From Roseiarcus sp963835955 (GTDB lineage Bacteria; Pseudomonadota; Alphaproteobacteria; Rhizobiales; Beijerinckiaceae): a stretch of 64,000 nucleotides of DNA. The notes under the pieces were generated by a model. That model had not been told where the DNA came from and ran no database searches. It saw nothing but the letters and a program-made list of their open reading frames with translations. The position numbers and the translations under genes were made by a program. Of the stretch, positions 37,302 through 45,894 are shown one piece after another (position 1 is the stretch's first letter; every line of letters starts with the position of its first letter). The DNA lies in assembly GCA_963835955.1 (NCBI GenBank), contig CAWIHZ010000014.1, positions 168,920 through 232,919 of the forward strand, read 5' to 3'.

Positions 37302-39203
37302 TCACCGTCCCCGCTCCTGAAGCGCCGCGCTGATCTCGTCGAGCGCCGCCGGATCCTCGATCGTCGCCGGCATCGCCCATGAGTCCTGATCGGCGATCTT
37401 CTTCATCGTGCCGCGCAGGATTTTGCCCGATCGGGTTTTCGGCAGGCGGGCCACCACCAGCGCCATCTTGAACGCCGCGACCGGGCCGATCCGGTCGCGC
37501 ACCAGCGTGATTACCTCCTTCTCGATCTCCTCGTGCGGCCGGTTGACGCCGGCCTTCAGCACCAGAAACCCGCACGGCTGCTCGCCCTTGATTTCGTCCT
37601 TGACGCCGAGCACGGCGCATTCGGCGACGTCCGGGTGCGAGGCGACGACCTCCTCCATCCCTCCGGTCGAAAGGCGATGGCCGGCGACGTTAATTATGTC
37701 GTCGGTGCGCCCGAGAATAGTCAAATACCCGTCCTCGTCGATGAGGCCGGCGTCGGCGGTCTTGTAGTAGCCGGGAAACTCCTTGAGATAGCTGTCGCGC
37801 ATGCGCTGGTCCTGTCGGTAGAGCGTCGGCAGGCAGCCGGGCGGCAGCGGCAGCTTGATGACAATCGAGCCCATCGTCCCAACCGGCAGAGGCTTGGCCG
37901 CCTCGTCAACGACTTCGACCAAATAGCCTGGCATCGGCACGGTCGGCGAGCCGAGCTTGATCGGCAATATCCCCAGGCCGACCGGGTTGGCGGCGATCGC
38001 CCAGCCGGTCTCGGTCTGCCACCAGTGGTCGACGACCGGCACGCCGAGAATCTTCTCCGCCCACGCCACCGTGTCCGGATCGGCGCGCTCGCCGGCGAGG
38101 AACAGGGTGCGCATCGATGTGATGTCGTAAGCCTTGAGCAGCGCCGCCTCGGGATCCTCCTTGCGCACCGCGCGAAACGCCGTCGGCGCGGTGAAGAAGG
38201 CGGCGACACGATAGTCCTGGATGACGCGCCAGAACGCGCCGGCGTCCGGCGTGCCGATCGGCTTTCCCTCGTAAAGAACGCTGGCGCAGCCATGCAGGAG
38301 CGGGCCATAGACGATGTAGGAATGGCCGACGACCCAGCCGATGTCGGACCCGGCCCAGAAGGTCTCGCCCGGCTCAACGCCGTAAATCGCCCACATCGAC
38401 CACTTGAGCGCGACGATATAGCCGCCGATGTCGCGCACGACGCCCTTCGGAACGCCGGTCGTGCCGGAGGTATAGAGGATATAGAGCGGGTCGGTCGCGG
38501 CGAGGTCAGCGCAGGGCGCGCGTTTGCCCGCCGCCTTCGCCGCGCCGACGAGCGTCTCCCAGTCGTGGTCGCGCGGCTCGTTCATCCGCGCCTCGATCTG
38601 CGGGCGCTGGAAGACGACGCAGGTTCGCGGCTTGCTGGCTGAGAGGCCGATAGCGAGATCGAGCAGCGGCTTGTATTCGACGAGCCGGCCGGGCTCGACG
38701 CCGCAACTCGCCGTCAATATGACATTTGGCGTCGCGTCGTCGATGCGCGTCGCCAGTTCCTTGGCGGCGAAGCCTCCAAACACCACCGAATGCACCGCGC
38801 CGATGCGGGCGCAGGCGAGCATGGCCACGATCGCTTCCGGAATCATCGGCATGTAAATCAACACGCGGTCGCCCGCCGCAACACCGAGATCCTGGAGCAC
38901 GGCGCCGAAAGCCGCCGTCTCGTCTGTGAGTTCGCGGTAGGTGAGGGTTCGCCTGGTCGAGGTGACGGGACTGTCGTAATGGAGCGCGGGTTGATCGCCG
39001 CGGCCCGCCTCGACATGGCGGTCGAGCGCATTGTAACAGGCGTTGCATCGCGCGTCGGGGAACCAGCGGCCGTAGACGCCCGCGTCAGGGTCGAAAATAT
39101 TCTCCGGCGGGCGCGTCCACGAGATGTCGCGCGCGGCGTTAGCCCAAAAGGCTTGCGGATCGGCGCGCCACTGGTCATAGGTCTCTTTGTAGCGGCTCGT
39201 CAT
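37302..39203 (-). CDS. prpE: Propionyl-CoA synthetase (PrpE-type)
   Basis: A 633-residue acyl-adenylate-forming enzyme close to acetyl-CoA synthetase. YNALDRH near the N-terminus is typical of PrpE. The ATP motif is YTSGTTGVPKG, the adenylate motif DHWWQTETGW, the hinge region GRTDDIINVAGHRLSTG, and the catalytic Lys is in KTRSGKILR. It activates propionate (or acetate) to the CoA ester. ATG 39203 follows GGGAG by seven bases. Acetyl-CoA synthetase is the alternative; PrpE is preferred on the N-terminal motif. Confidence 0.87.
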   Translation of the reverse strand: MTSRYKETYDQWRADPQAFWANAARDISWTRPPENIFDPDAGVYGRWFPDARCNACYNALDRHVEAGRGDQPALHYDSPVTSTRRTLTYRELTDETAAFGAVLQDLGVAAGDRVLIYMPMIPEAIVAMLACARIGAVHSVVFGGFAAKELATRIDDATPNVILTASCGVEPGRLVEYKPLLDLAIGLSASKPRTCVVFQRPQIEARMNEPRDHDWETLVGAAKAAGKRAPCADLAATDPLYILYTSGTTGVPKGVVRDIGGYIVALKWSMWAIYGVEPGETFWAGSDIGWVVGHSYIVYGPLLHGCASVLYEGKPIGTPDAGAFWRVIQDYRVAAFFTAPTAFRAVRKEDPEAALLKAYDITSMRTLFLAGERADPDTVAWAEKILGVPVVDHWWQTETGWAIAANPVGLGILPIKLGSPTVPMPGYLVEVVDEAAKPLPVGTMGSIVIKLPLPPGCLPTLYRQDQRMRDSYLKEFPGYYKTADAGLIDEDGYLTILGRTDDIINVAGHRLSTGGMEEVVASHPDVAECAVLGVKDEIKGEQPCGFLVLKAGVNRPHEEIEKEVITLVRDRIGPVAAFKMALVVARLPKTRSGKILRGTMKKIADQDSWAMPATIEDPAALDEISAALQERGR

Positions 39204-39416
39204 CGTTTCGCTCCCTTCGCCGCCGGGGTTTGGGCGGCCCTTCGGTCGGCCGGAAGCATCGCGCCTCGAATGCGCGAACGCAACCGCCGCGCGAGATCGT
39301 AGGGAACGATTCCGGCAGGCGCGGCAAACGCCCTCTTTACCCCAAATCCGCCGCGTCGCTGCGCTGTGCGGTATGAGGTCAGGAACCGCTGACGCGATCG
39401 GAAGGTTTGCCGTTGA

Positions 39417-40172
39417 ATGTCGAGCGAAATGCAATTCTATCTCGTCGCCGTCCCGGCGGTGATCGTTCTTGGCCTGTCGAAAGGCGGGTTCGCGGGCTTG
39501 GGTACGCTGGCGATGCCGATGCTGTCGCTGGTCGAGTCGCCGGTCAGAGCGGCGGCGATTCTGCTGCCTATACTGGTCGTCCAGGACTGGGTGAGCGTCT
39601 GGGCGTTTCGGCGCGACTTTTCGCCGCGCAACCTCGTCATCCTCATTCCCTCGTCGATGGTCGGCGTCGCGCTCGGCTGGCTACTGGCCGCCCGTGTGAC
39701 CGAGAACGCGGTGCGCCTCGCTGTTGGCCTGATCTCAATCGCATTCGTGCTCTATATGGTGATTCGCGACCGCCTGGGGAGCGCTCCCGTGGAAAAGCCC
39801 GACGTTCCGGGCGGGATCTTTTGGGGCTCGGTGGCCGGCTTCACCAGCTTCATCAGCCACGCCGGGGCGCCGCCGTTCCAAGTCTATGTCATGCCGCAGA
39901 ACCTGAAGCCGCGCATATTCGCGGGAACCGCGACGATGTTTTTCGCCGCGGTCAACCTGCTAAAGCTCCCGCCCTACTTTCTGCTCGGCCAGTTCAGCCG
40001 CGAGAATCTGACGGTCTCGGCCGGCCTCATTCCGGTCGCGGTTCTGTCGACCTTCGCCGGCGTCTGGCTGGTGCGCCGGGTGGCGACCGAGCGATTCTAC
40101 GCCATCATTCTCGCCCTCACCTTCCTGATCGGCGTGAAGCTGACCTATGATGCGATTCGCGCGCTTGTGTAG
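39417..40172 (+). CDS. TauE/SafE family membrane protein
   Basis: A 251-residue protein with eight predicted transmembrane helices in two halves. Each half has a Gly-rich opening: GLSKGGFAGLGTLAMPML and GFTSFISHAGAPPFQVYVMPQ. The family exports or imports sulfite, sulfoacetate and related anions. It stands alone, so the substrate is open. Confidence 0.85.
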   Translation: MSSEMQFYLVAVPAVIVLGLSKGGFAGLGTLAMPMLSLVESPVRAAAILLPILVVQDWVSVWAFRRDFSPRNLVILIPSSMVGVALGWLLAARVTENAVRLAVGLISIAFVLYMVIRDRLGSAPVEKPDVPGGIFWGSVAGFTSFISHAGAPPFQVYVMPQNLKPRIFAGTATMFFAAVNLLKLPPYFLLGQFSRENLTVSAGLIPVAVLSTFAGVWLVRRVATERFYAIILALTFLIGVKLTYDAIRALV

Positions 40173-40213
40173 GAAACTCTTGTAGGAACTGCGTAACCGC
40201 CCCGTGATACACC

Positions 40214-40693
40214 ATGCTCATGGATGCTGAGGAACCCTCGGGCGACCGGTGGCCCGAGGGCCCCGCCCTGGCCGCCGCAGGCCGCCGCGGGCGGATCGTC
40301 GCGCAGATCCCGTTCTTCGCGGCGATCGGCCTGATCGGCTTTTTCGTCGACGCCGCGATCACGTACTGGTGCGCGAAATATCTCGGCCTATCGCCGATGC
40401 TCGCCCGGCCGCCGGGATTCATCGTCGCCACTTTCGTCAACTTCGCCCTCAATCGCGCGATCACATTCCGCCATTCGGGGGCCCCTCTGACCCGTGCGTT
40501 CGTCCGCTATTGCTTCGTCGCCTCCGCTGGCCTCGCGGTCAACTACGCGGTCTACTCAACCTGCGCGCTTCTTGCCCCGAGGGCGGGAATCGTGGTGACG
40601 CCGGCGATCCTGCCGCTGTTCGTGGCGGCCGGCAGCGGCGCCGCGATGGTCGTGACCTTCATTGGCTTCCGGTCCTTCGCCTTTCGCCACTGA
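40214..40693 (+). CDS. GtrA-like membrane protein
   Basis: A 159-residue, four-helix protein. The GtrA traits are GLIGFFVDAAITYWCAKYLG in the first helix region, PPGFIVATFVNFALNRAITFR in the second and FIGFRSFAFRH at the end. The family is believed to move lipid-linked sugars across the inner membrane, usually next to a glycosyltransferase, but none is here. It starts at ATG 40214 or the in-frame ATG 40220. Confidence 0.85.
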   Translation: MLMDAEEPSGDRWPEGPALAAAGRRGRIVAQIPFFAAIGLIGFFVDAAITYWCAKYLGLSPMLARPPGFIVATFVNFALNRAITFRHSGAPLTRAFVRYCFVASAGLAVNYAVYSTCALLAPRAGIVVTPAILPLFVAAGSGAAMVVTFIGFRSFAFRH

Positions 40694-40767
40694 AATCGGT
40701 ATATTCCTGCAATGGAGCACGCTCGAAAGCGCCATGTCGGCGCCCGTCAGCCGTGAGGAGGACGTCA

Positions 40768-42411
40768 GTGACCCAGTCGCCCTATGACCGCGACCTCGAC
40801 CGCAACGCCGCCAATTTTCAGCCGTTGACCCCGCTGACCTTGCTCGAGCGCGCGGCGGAAGTGTTTCCCGATCGGCCCGCGATCGTCCATGGCGGCCTTC
40901 GGCGCAACTATCGTGACTTCCACGCCCGGTCGAAGAAGCTGGCCTCCGCGCTCGCCGGGCGAGATTTCAATCGCGGCGACACGGTCGCGGCCATGCTCGC
41001 CAATACGCCGGCAATGCTCGAGTGCCACTACGGCGTGCCGATGTGCGGCGCTGTGCTCAACACGCTCAACACTCGCCTCGACGCCGCCGCGCTCGCGTTC
41101 ATGCTCGACCACGGCGAGGCCAAGGCGCTGATCGTCGACCGGGAATTCTCCGGCGTCATCGCCGCGGCGCTGAAACTCGCCAACGCCCGACCGCTGGTCA
41201 TAAATTACGACGACCCAGAATATGACGGTCCAGGCGAGCGGCTCGGCGGACTCGACTACGAGGCGCTGATCGCCGAGGGCGACGAGACCTACGAACGCTC
41301 CGCCCCGAGCGATGAATGGGACGCGATTTCGCTCAACTACACATCGGGCACCACCGGCGATCCCAAGGGGGTCGTCTACCACCACCGCGGCGCCAATCTG
41401 CTCGCCGTCGGAAACGTCGTCACCGCCAACATGGGACATCATCCGGTCTATCTCTGGACGCTGCCGATGTTTCATTGCAACGGCTGGTGCTTCCCCTGGT
41501 CGATCAGCGTCAAGGCGGGCGTGCATGTGTGCCTGAGACAAGTGCGCGCCGGCGCGATTTTCGATCTCATCGCCGAGCACAAGGTCACCCACATGTGTGG
41601 CGCGCCGATCGTCATGTCGATCCTGCTCAACGCCGGCGACGACGAGAAGCGCCCGCTCCCCCATGTCGTTCGCTTCTTCACCGCCGCGGCGCCGCCGCCG
41701 GCGGCGGTGCTTAGGGCGATGCGCGAGGCGGGCTTCGAGGTCACCCACCTCTACGGCCTGACCGAGACCTACGGTCCCGCGGTCGTCAACGACTGGAAGA
41801 GCGAGTGGGACGCTCTCGACGCCGAGGAGCAGGCGCATCTGAAAGCGCGCCAGGGCGTGCGCTATCACGCGCTGGAGGCGCTCGACGTCATCGACCCCGA
41901 GACGATGAAGCCCGTGCCGGCCAACGGCGAAACCATGGGCGAGGTGATGTTTCGCGGCAATGTCGTGATGAAGGGCTACCTCAAGAACAAGGACTCGACC
42001 GAAAAGGCCTTCGCCGGCGGCTGGTTCCATTCCGGCGATCTCGGAGTCAAGCATACCGACGGTTATGTGCAGCTGCGCGACCGCTCGAAGGACATCATCA
42101 TCTCCGGCGGCGAGAACATCTCCTCGATCGAGGTCGAGGACGCCCTGTTCCAGCATCCAGGCGTGCAGCTCGCGGCGGTCGTGGCGCGGCCCGACGACAA
42201 ATGGGGCGAGACGCCGTGCGCCTTCATCGAGCTAAAGCCAGGACATGCTGCGACCTCCGAGGAACTGATCGAATGGTGCCGGGCGCGGCTCGCGCGCTAC
42301 AAGTGCCCGCGCCATGTCGTGTTCGCCGAGATCCCCAAGACCTCGACCGGCAAGGTGCAGAAATTCGCGTTGCGCGAGCGGGCGAAGTTGATTGACCTGA
42401 AGCCGGCCTAA
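40768..42411 (+). CDS. Acyl-CoA synthetase (AMP-forming)
   Basis: A 547-residue fatty acyl-CoA ligase of the group with the N-terminal NFQPLTPLTLLERAA. The ATP-binding P-loop is YTSGTTGDPKG, the adenylate motif HLYGLTETYGP, and the hinge DRSKDIIISGGENISS. The catalytic Lys is in KTSTGKVQKF. The FHCNGWCFPW segment is common in this subgroup of medium-chain/methylthio-acyl ligases. GTG 40768 has GAGGAG seven bases upstream; the frame's earlier start is a shadow of gtrA. Confidence 0.9.
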   Translation: MTQSPYDRDLDRNAANFQPLTPLTLLERAAEVFPDRPAIVHGGLRRNYRDFHARSKKLASALAGRDFNRGDTVAAMLANTPAMLECHYGVPMCGAVLNTLNTRLDAAALAFMLDHGEAKALIVDREFSGVIAAALKLANARPLVINYDDPEYDGPGERLGGLDYEALIAEGDETYERSAPSDEWDAISLNYTSGTTGDPKGVVYHHRGANLLAVGNVVTANMGHHPVYLWTLPMFHCNGWCFPWSISVKAGVHVCLRQVRAGAIFDLIAEHKVTHMCGAPIVMSILLNAGDDEKRPLPHVVRFFTAAAPPPAAVLRAMREAGFEVTHLYGLTETYGPAVVNDWKSEWDALDAEEQAHLKARQGVRYHALEALDVIDPETMKPVPANGETMGEVMFRGNVVMKGYLKNKDSTEKAFAGGWFHSGDLGVKHTDGYVQLRDRSKDIIISGGENISSIEVEDALFQHPGVQLAAVVARPDDKWGETPCAFIELKPGHAATSEELIEWCRARLARYKCPRHVVFAEIPKTSTGKVQKFALRERAKLIDLKPA

Positions 42412-42414
42412 CCG

Positions 42415-43305
42415 ATGCGGGACGACGCCTGGCCGCGCCACTGCCACGCCGCGCTGATCACGGCGGTAGCCGCGGCGGCGCGACAGTTCCCGCTCACAGG
42501 CGAGGAGACGCCTGGGCGCGTTCATGACGTGCGCAAGACGCTGAAGGAGGCGCGCGCGCTGTCGCGGCTGTTTCTTGGGAGCGTCGGCGAGCCGGCGCGG
42601 GTGACGATCGCCGCGCTCGCCGCCGCGCGCCGTCGGATCGGGCGGGCGCGCGATCTCGACGTGATGGAGCTGCGCCTGCGTCGCCTCGCCCCGCCGCCCG
42701 AAATCGCGGCGCCGCTGGCTGCGGCGATCGCGCGGGAGCGCCACGCCGCCAGTCGCGCGCACCGGGATTTTGGCGCCAAGGCGACGCGCGCCCGGCTCAA
42801 TGCGATCGTCAAGCGACTCGAAACCTGGGACGTGAGCGCGTTCCCGCGGAAGGAGATCGTCGCGGCAGTTGAGCGCACCTACAGGCAGGCGCGGCGGCGT
42901 GCGCGCCTCGCCTTCGGCGGCGAAGACCCGGCGGCGCTGCATGCGCTGCGCGCGCGGGTCGTCGACCTGCGCTACCAGCTCGCGGCGCTCGCCCCGGCGT
43001 GGCCAGCGGCGCTCAACGCGCAGACGGAAGAACTCAACGCCCTTCGCGACACCCTCGGCGCGTTCAACGACCTCGAAATGCTGGCGCAATTCGCAGCCGG
43101 ACGCGGCGGATTGTCGCCTGAGGCGAATGCCGATCTGACTGCGCGGCTCGAGGCGAAGCAGAAAAAACTCAGGCGGCGCGCCAAGACAGAGTTCGATCGG
43201 CTGTTCGCCGAAACGCCCCGCGCCTTCGGCGACCGGCTCACGGCCTACCTCGAACGTCCGATCGAGAAGCCGGCGCAAGCCGACCAGGATCGATCGACGA
43301 CTTAG
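42415..43305 (+). CDS. CHAD-domain protein
   Basis: A 296-residue all-helical protein with two CHAD repeats. Conserved basic residues appear in VHDVRKTLKEARALSRLF and LHALRARVVDLRYQL. CHAD domains bind polyphosphate through such His/Arg/Lys clusters. No signal peptide or membrane helix. It follows the ligase stop by three bases and may be translated with it. Confidence 0.85.
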   Translation: MRDDAWPRHCHAALITAVAAAARQFPLTGEETPGRVHDVRKTLKEARALSRLFLGSVGEPARVTIAALAAARRRIGRARDLDVMELRLRRLAPPPEIAAPLAAAIARERHAASRAHRDFGAKATRARLNAIVKRLETWDVSAFPRKEIVAAVERTYRQARRRARLAFGGEDPAALHALRARVVDLRYQLAALAPAWPAALNAQTEELNALRDTLGAFNDLEMLAQFAAGRGGLSPEANADLTARLEAKQKKLRRRAKTEFDRLFAETPRAFGDRLTAYLERPIEKPAQADQDRSTT

Positions 43306-43334
43306 GGAGCCACAACCGGGATAAGCAATTGCGG

Positions 43335-44612
43335 CTATTCGTCCTCTCCGCGATGCGCGACGCCGGTGATGAGCCGAGCGCCTCTGCCGTAGGTAAACCA
43401 GGCCCAGGACCAGTTCACATAGACGACGAGCCGGTTGCGAAATCCCGCCAGCAACAACAGATGGACGAGCGACCAGAACAGCCAGGCGGGGAATCCGCTT
43501 AGCTGGATGCGGCCGAGATCGGCGACGGCGCGGGAGCGGCCGATCACCGCCAGGGCGCCGAGGTTGCGGTATCGGAATGGGCCGGGAGCAAGGCGGCCGG
43601 CGACACGACTGGCGATCACTTTGGCGACATATTTGCCGTGCTGCGTCGCGACGGCGGCGAGTCCCGGCAGCGGCCTGCCGTCGCGGTCGTCAAGGCTGGC
43701 GACGTCGCCGATCGCGAAAATCTCCGGGCGCCCCGGAACCGAACAATCCGGCAGGACATTCACAGCCCCGTTGCGCGCTGCGTCGGCGCCGATCCACGAG
43801 GCAGCCGGACGCGCCTCGACGCCCGCGCACCAGAACACGTTGGCGCTTTCGATCCGCTCGCCGCCCGCCGACACCCCGGTCGCATCGATCTCGTCTACGG
43901 CCGCGCCGAGGCGGACATCGACCCCGAGGGATGCGAGCGCGCGGGCTGCATAGTCGGATAGGCCCGGCGGAAAGGTCGCCAGCAGCCGCGGGCCCGCTTC
44001 GAACAGAAAGATCCGGGCGGTTTCGGGCCGGATCCGGCGAAAATCCCGGACCAGCGTCGAGCGCGCCAGCTCAGCGATCGACCCGGCGAGTTCCACCCCG
44101 GTCGGTCCGCCGCCGACGATCACGAAGTTCAGCAGCCGCCTGATCACGGCGGGATCGGAGCAGCTCTCCGCCCATTCGAACGCGCTCAGCAGCCGCACTC
44201 TGATCTTGTCCGCGTCGTCCAGACTCTTCAACACCGTCGCGTGCGCCGCCCACTCCTCATGGCCAAACCAGCTGTATGCTGCGCCGGTGGCCAGGATCAG
44301 ATAGTCGTACGCGAATTCGCCCGTTCCCCTCACCGCAACCACACGCCGCGTCGGATCGACCCCGGTCACGTCGCCCATGATGACGGTGGCTTCGGGTTGG
44401 TTGCGCAGCATGACGCGCACCGGGCTCGCGATGTCGGAAGGCGCCAGCGCCGCGGTCGCCGTCTGATAGAGCAGCGGCTGGAACGTGTGATGGTTGGTCC
44501 GGTCGATCATGAGGATATCGACCCCGCAACCGGCCAGCGCCCGCGCCGCCGTGACCCCCCCGAAACCGGCGCCGACGATGATGACGCGCGGCCGCTTCGC
44601 GCTCGCCTGCAT
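43335..44612 (-). CDS. ndh: Type II NADH dehydrogenase
   Basis: A 425-residue FAD enzyme that passes electrons from NADH to quinone without pumping protons. The FAD Rossmann motif is VGAGFGGVTAARAL, the NADH motif VIVGGGPTGVELAG, and IFAIGDVA is near the C-terminal half. The last 60 residues are amphipathic with Trp (WLFWSLVHLLLLAGFRNR), the membrane anchor. It is read away from rsfS. Confidence 0.93.
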   Translation of the reverse strand: MQASAKRPRVIIVGAGFGGVTAARALAGCGVDILMIDRTNHHTFQPLLYQTATAALAPSDIASPVRVMLRNQPEATVIMGDVTGVDPTRRVVAVRGTGEFAYDYLILATGAAYSWFGHEEWAAHATVLKSLDDADKIRVRLLSAFEWAESCSDPAVIRRLLNFVIVGGGPTGVELAGSIAELARSTLVRDFRRIRPETARIFLFEAGPRLLATFPPGLSDYAARALASLGVDVRLGAAVDEIDATGVSAGGERIESANVFWCAGVEARPAASWIGADAARNGAVNVLPDCSVPGRPEIFAIGDVASLDDRDGRPLPGLAAVATQHGKYVAKVIASRVAGRLAPGPFRYRNLGALAVIGRSRAVADLGRIQLSGFPAWLFWSLVHLLLLAGFRNRLVVYVNWSWAWFTYGRGARLITGVAHRGEDE

Positions 44613-44891
44613 GAGAATTCCTCCTTAGCTCTCGACCAAATTCGCCGGGTCCCCTTGGGCCAAGAACGCTCCGCGAAATCGCCGTTGTCGACCCTGCGCG
44701 GATTAGGCCGATTCAGGAAGCCGAGCAAAACGGGCTCTTGCTCTCACGCGACGCCGTGCGACCGCGGACCGGGCAATCTTGCCATTGACGCCGTGGGGGC
44801 CGAACGATCCGAGGCGTCGCTTCGCCGGGAGGGATTGCCCACGCGACCGTCATGCGACCGATTTGACCCCGAAAATCGCGGCGTCGCCGTG

Positions 44892-44904
44892 TCACATAAT
44901 GTGA
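44892..44904. promoter_or_regulatory. Perfect dyad TCACA-N3-TGTGA
   Basis: In the 350-base region between the divergent ndh and rsfS starts the 13-base TCACATAATGTGA is a perfect inverted repeat. It is AT-rich against its surroundings and could bind a dimeric regulator. Its distances to the ndh start (about 280 bases) and rsfS start (about 60 bases) favour rsfS. The rest of this interval shows no gene; nadD, which often precedes rsfS, is not here. Confidence 0.3.
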
Positions 44905-44962
44905 ACGCGCGCGCAGGCTTGAAAAGCGGGCGCGGACGCCACATCTTGCTTGCCGGGCGCAG

Positions 44963-45406
44963 GTGAATCGCTTCCGCGCCAAGAGGGACGCGACACTGAT
45001 ACTCACGCCTCATTCCGACGCGGCTGTTTTGCCGAAGGGCAATCCGGTTGTTCGCGACAAGACAATCGACCTCCTCCAAGAAATCATCGTCAACGGTCTC
45101 GAGGAAGCCAAGGCCGAAGACATTGTCTCGATCGAGCTGTCGGGAAAAACCACGCTCGCCGATTGGATGATAATTGCCTCCGGCCGCTCGAACGTTCATG
45201 TCGGCGCGATCGCCGACCGGGTCGTCAAGGCCTGTCGCGACGCCGGCTATCCGGCGCCGAAAGTCGAAGGGGCGCCGCTCTGCGACTGGGTGCTCCTCGA
45301 CGCCAGGGACACGATCGTGCATGTCTTTCGTCCTGACGTCCGTCAATTCTACAATCTCGAAAAGATGTGGAGCGCCGATCGTCCGGGCGAAGCTGGAAAG
45401 AAATAG
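44963..45406 (+). CDS. rsfS: Ribosomal silencing factor RsfS
   Basis: A 147-residue protein with the full RsfS domain: EEAKAEDIVSIELSGKTTLADWMIIASGRSNVH, then CDWVLLDARDTIVHVFRPDVRQFYNLEKMW. It binds L14 and blocks subunit joining in stationary phase. The start is GTG 44963 or the in-frame TTG 45029; neither has a strong Shine-Dalgarno. rlmH follows within six bases. Confidence 0.93.
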   Translation: MNRFRAKRDATLILTPHSDAAVLPKGNPVVRDKTIDLLQEIIVNGLEEAKAEDIVSIELSGKTTLADWMIIASGRSNVHVGAIADRVVKACRDAGYPAPKVEGAPLCDWVLLDARDTIVHVFRPDVRQFYNLEKMWSADRPGEAGKK

Positions 45407-45411
45407 AACAT

Positions 45412-45894
45412 ATGCAAATCGCCCTCGTTTGCGTGGGGCGGCTCAAGGCCGGACCAGAATGCGAGCTGTTCGAACGCTACTTCAAGCGTCTGAGGGAAGG
45501 CGCGCGGGGGATCGGCGTCACGGGCGTCGATCTGCGCGAGATCGTCGAATCCCGCGCCCGGCGGCCGGAGGACCGACGCGCCCAGGAAGCCGACACGATC
45601 CGCGCAGCAGTCCCGGCAGGCAGCATGTTAGTCACGCTCGATCAACGCGGGGCTTCGCCGAGCAGCGAGGAATGGGCGTCCGACATCGGCCGGGCCCGCG
45701 ACGCGTCGCGGCCGTATTACGCGGTCGTGATCGGCGGACCAGACGGGCTGGCGGCGTCGGTAAGGGAAAACGCCGACCGGGTAATCGGTTTCGGCTCGAT
45801 GACCTGGCCGCACCAGCTTGCGCGCGTAATGGCGGTCGAGCAGCTCTATCGGGCGATCTCAATTCTTGCCAACCATCCCTATCACCGCGCATGA
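45412..45894 (+). CDS. rlmH: 23S rRNA (pseudouridine1915-N3)-methyltransferase RlmH
   Basis: A 160-residue SPOUT methyltransferase. The knot-forming VVIGGPDG (about residue 108) and the C-terminal GSMTWPHQLARVMAVEQLYRA are diagnostic. It modifies helix 69 of the 23S rRNA in assembled ribosomes. It is coupled to the next gene: the stop overlaps ATG 45891 (ATGA). Confidence 0.95.
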   Translation: MQIALVCVGRLKAGPECELFERYFKRLREGARGIGVTGVDLREIVESRARRPEDRRAQEADTIRAAVPAGSMLVTLDQRGASPSSEEWASDIGRARDASRPYYAVVIGGPDGLAASVRENADRVIGFGSMTWPHQLARVMAVEQLYRAISILANHPYHRA

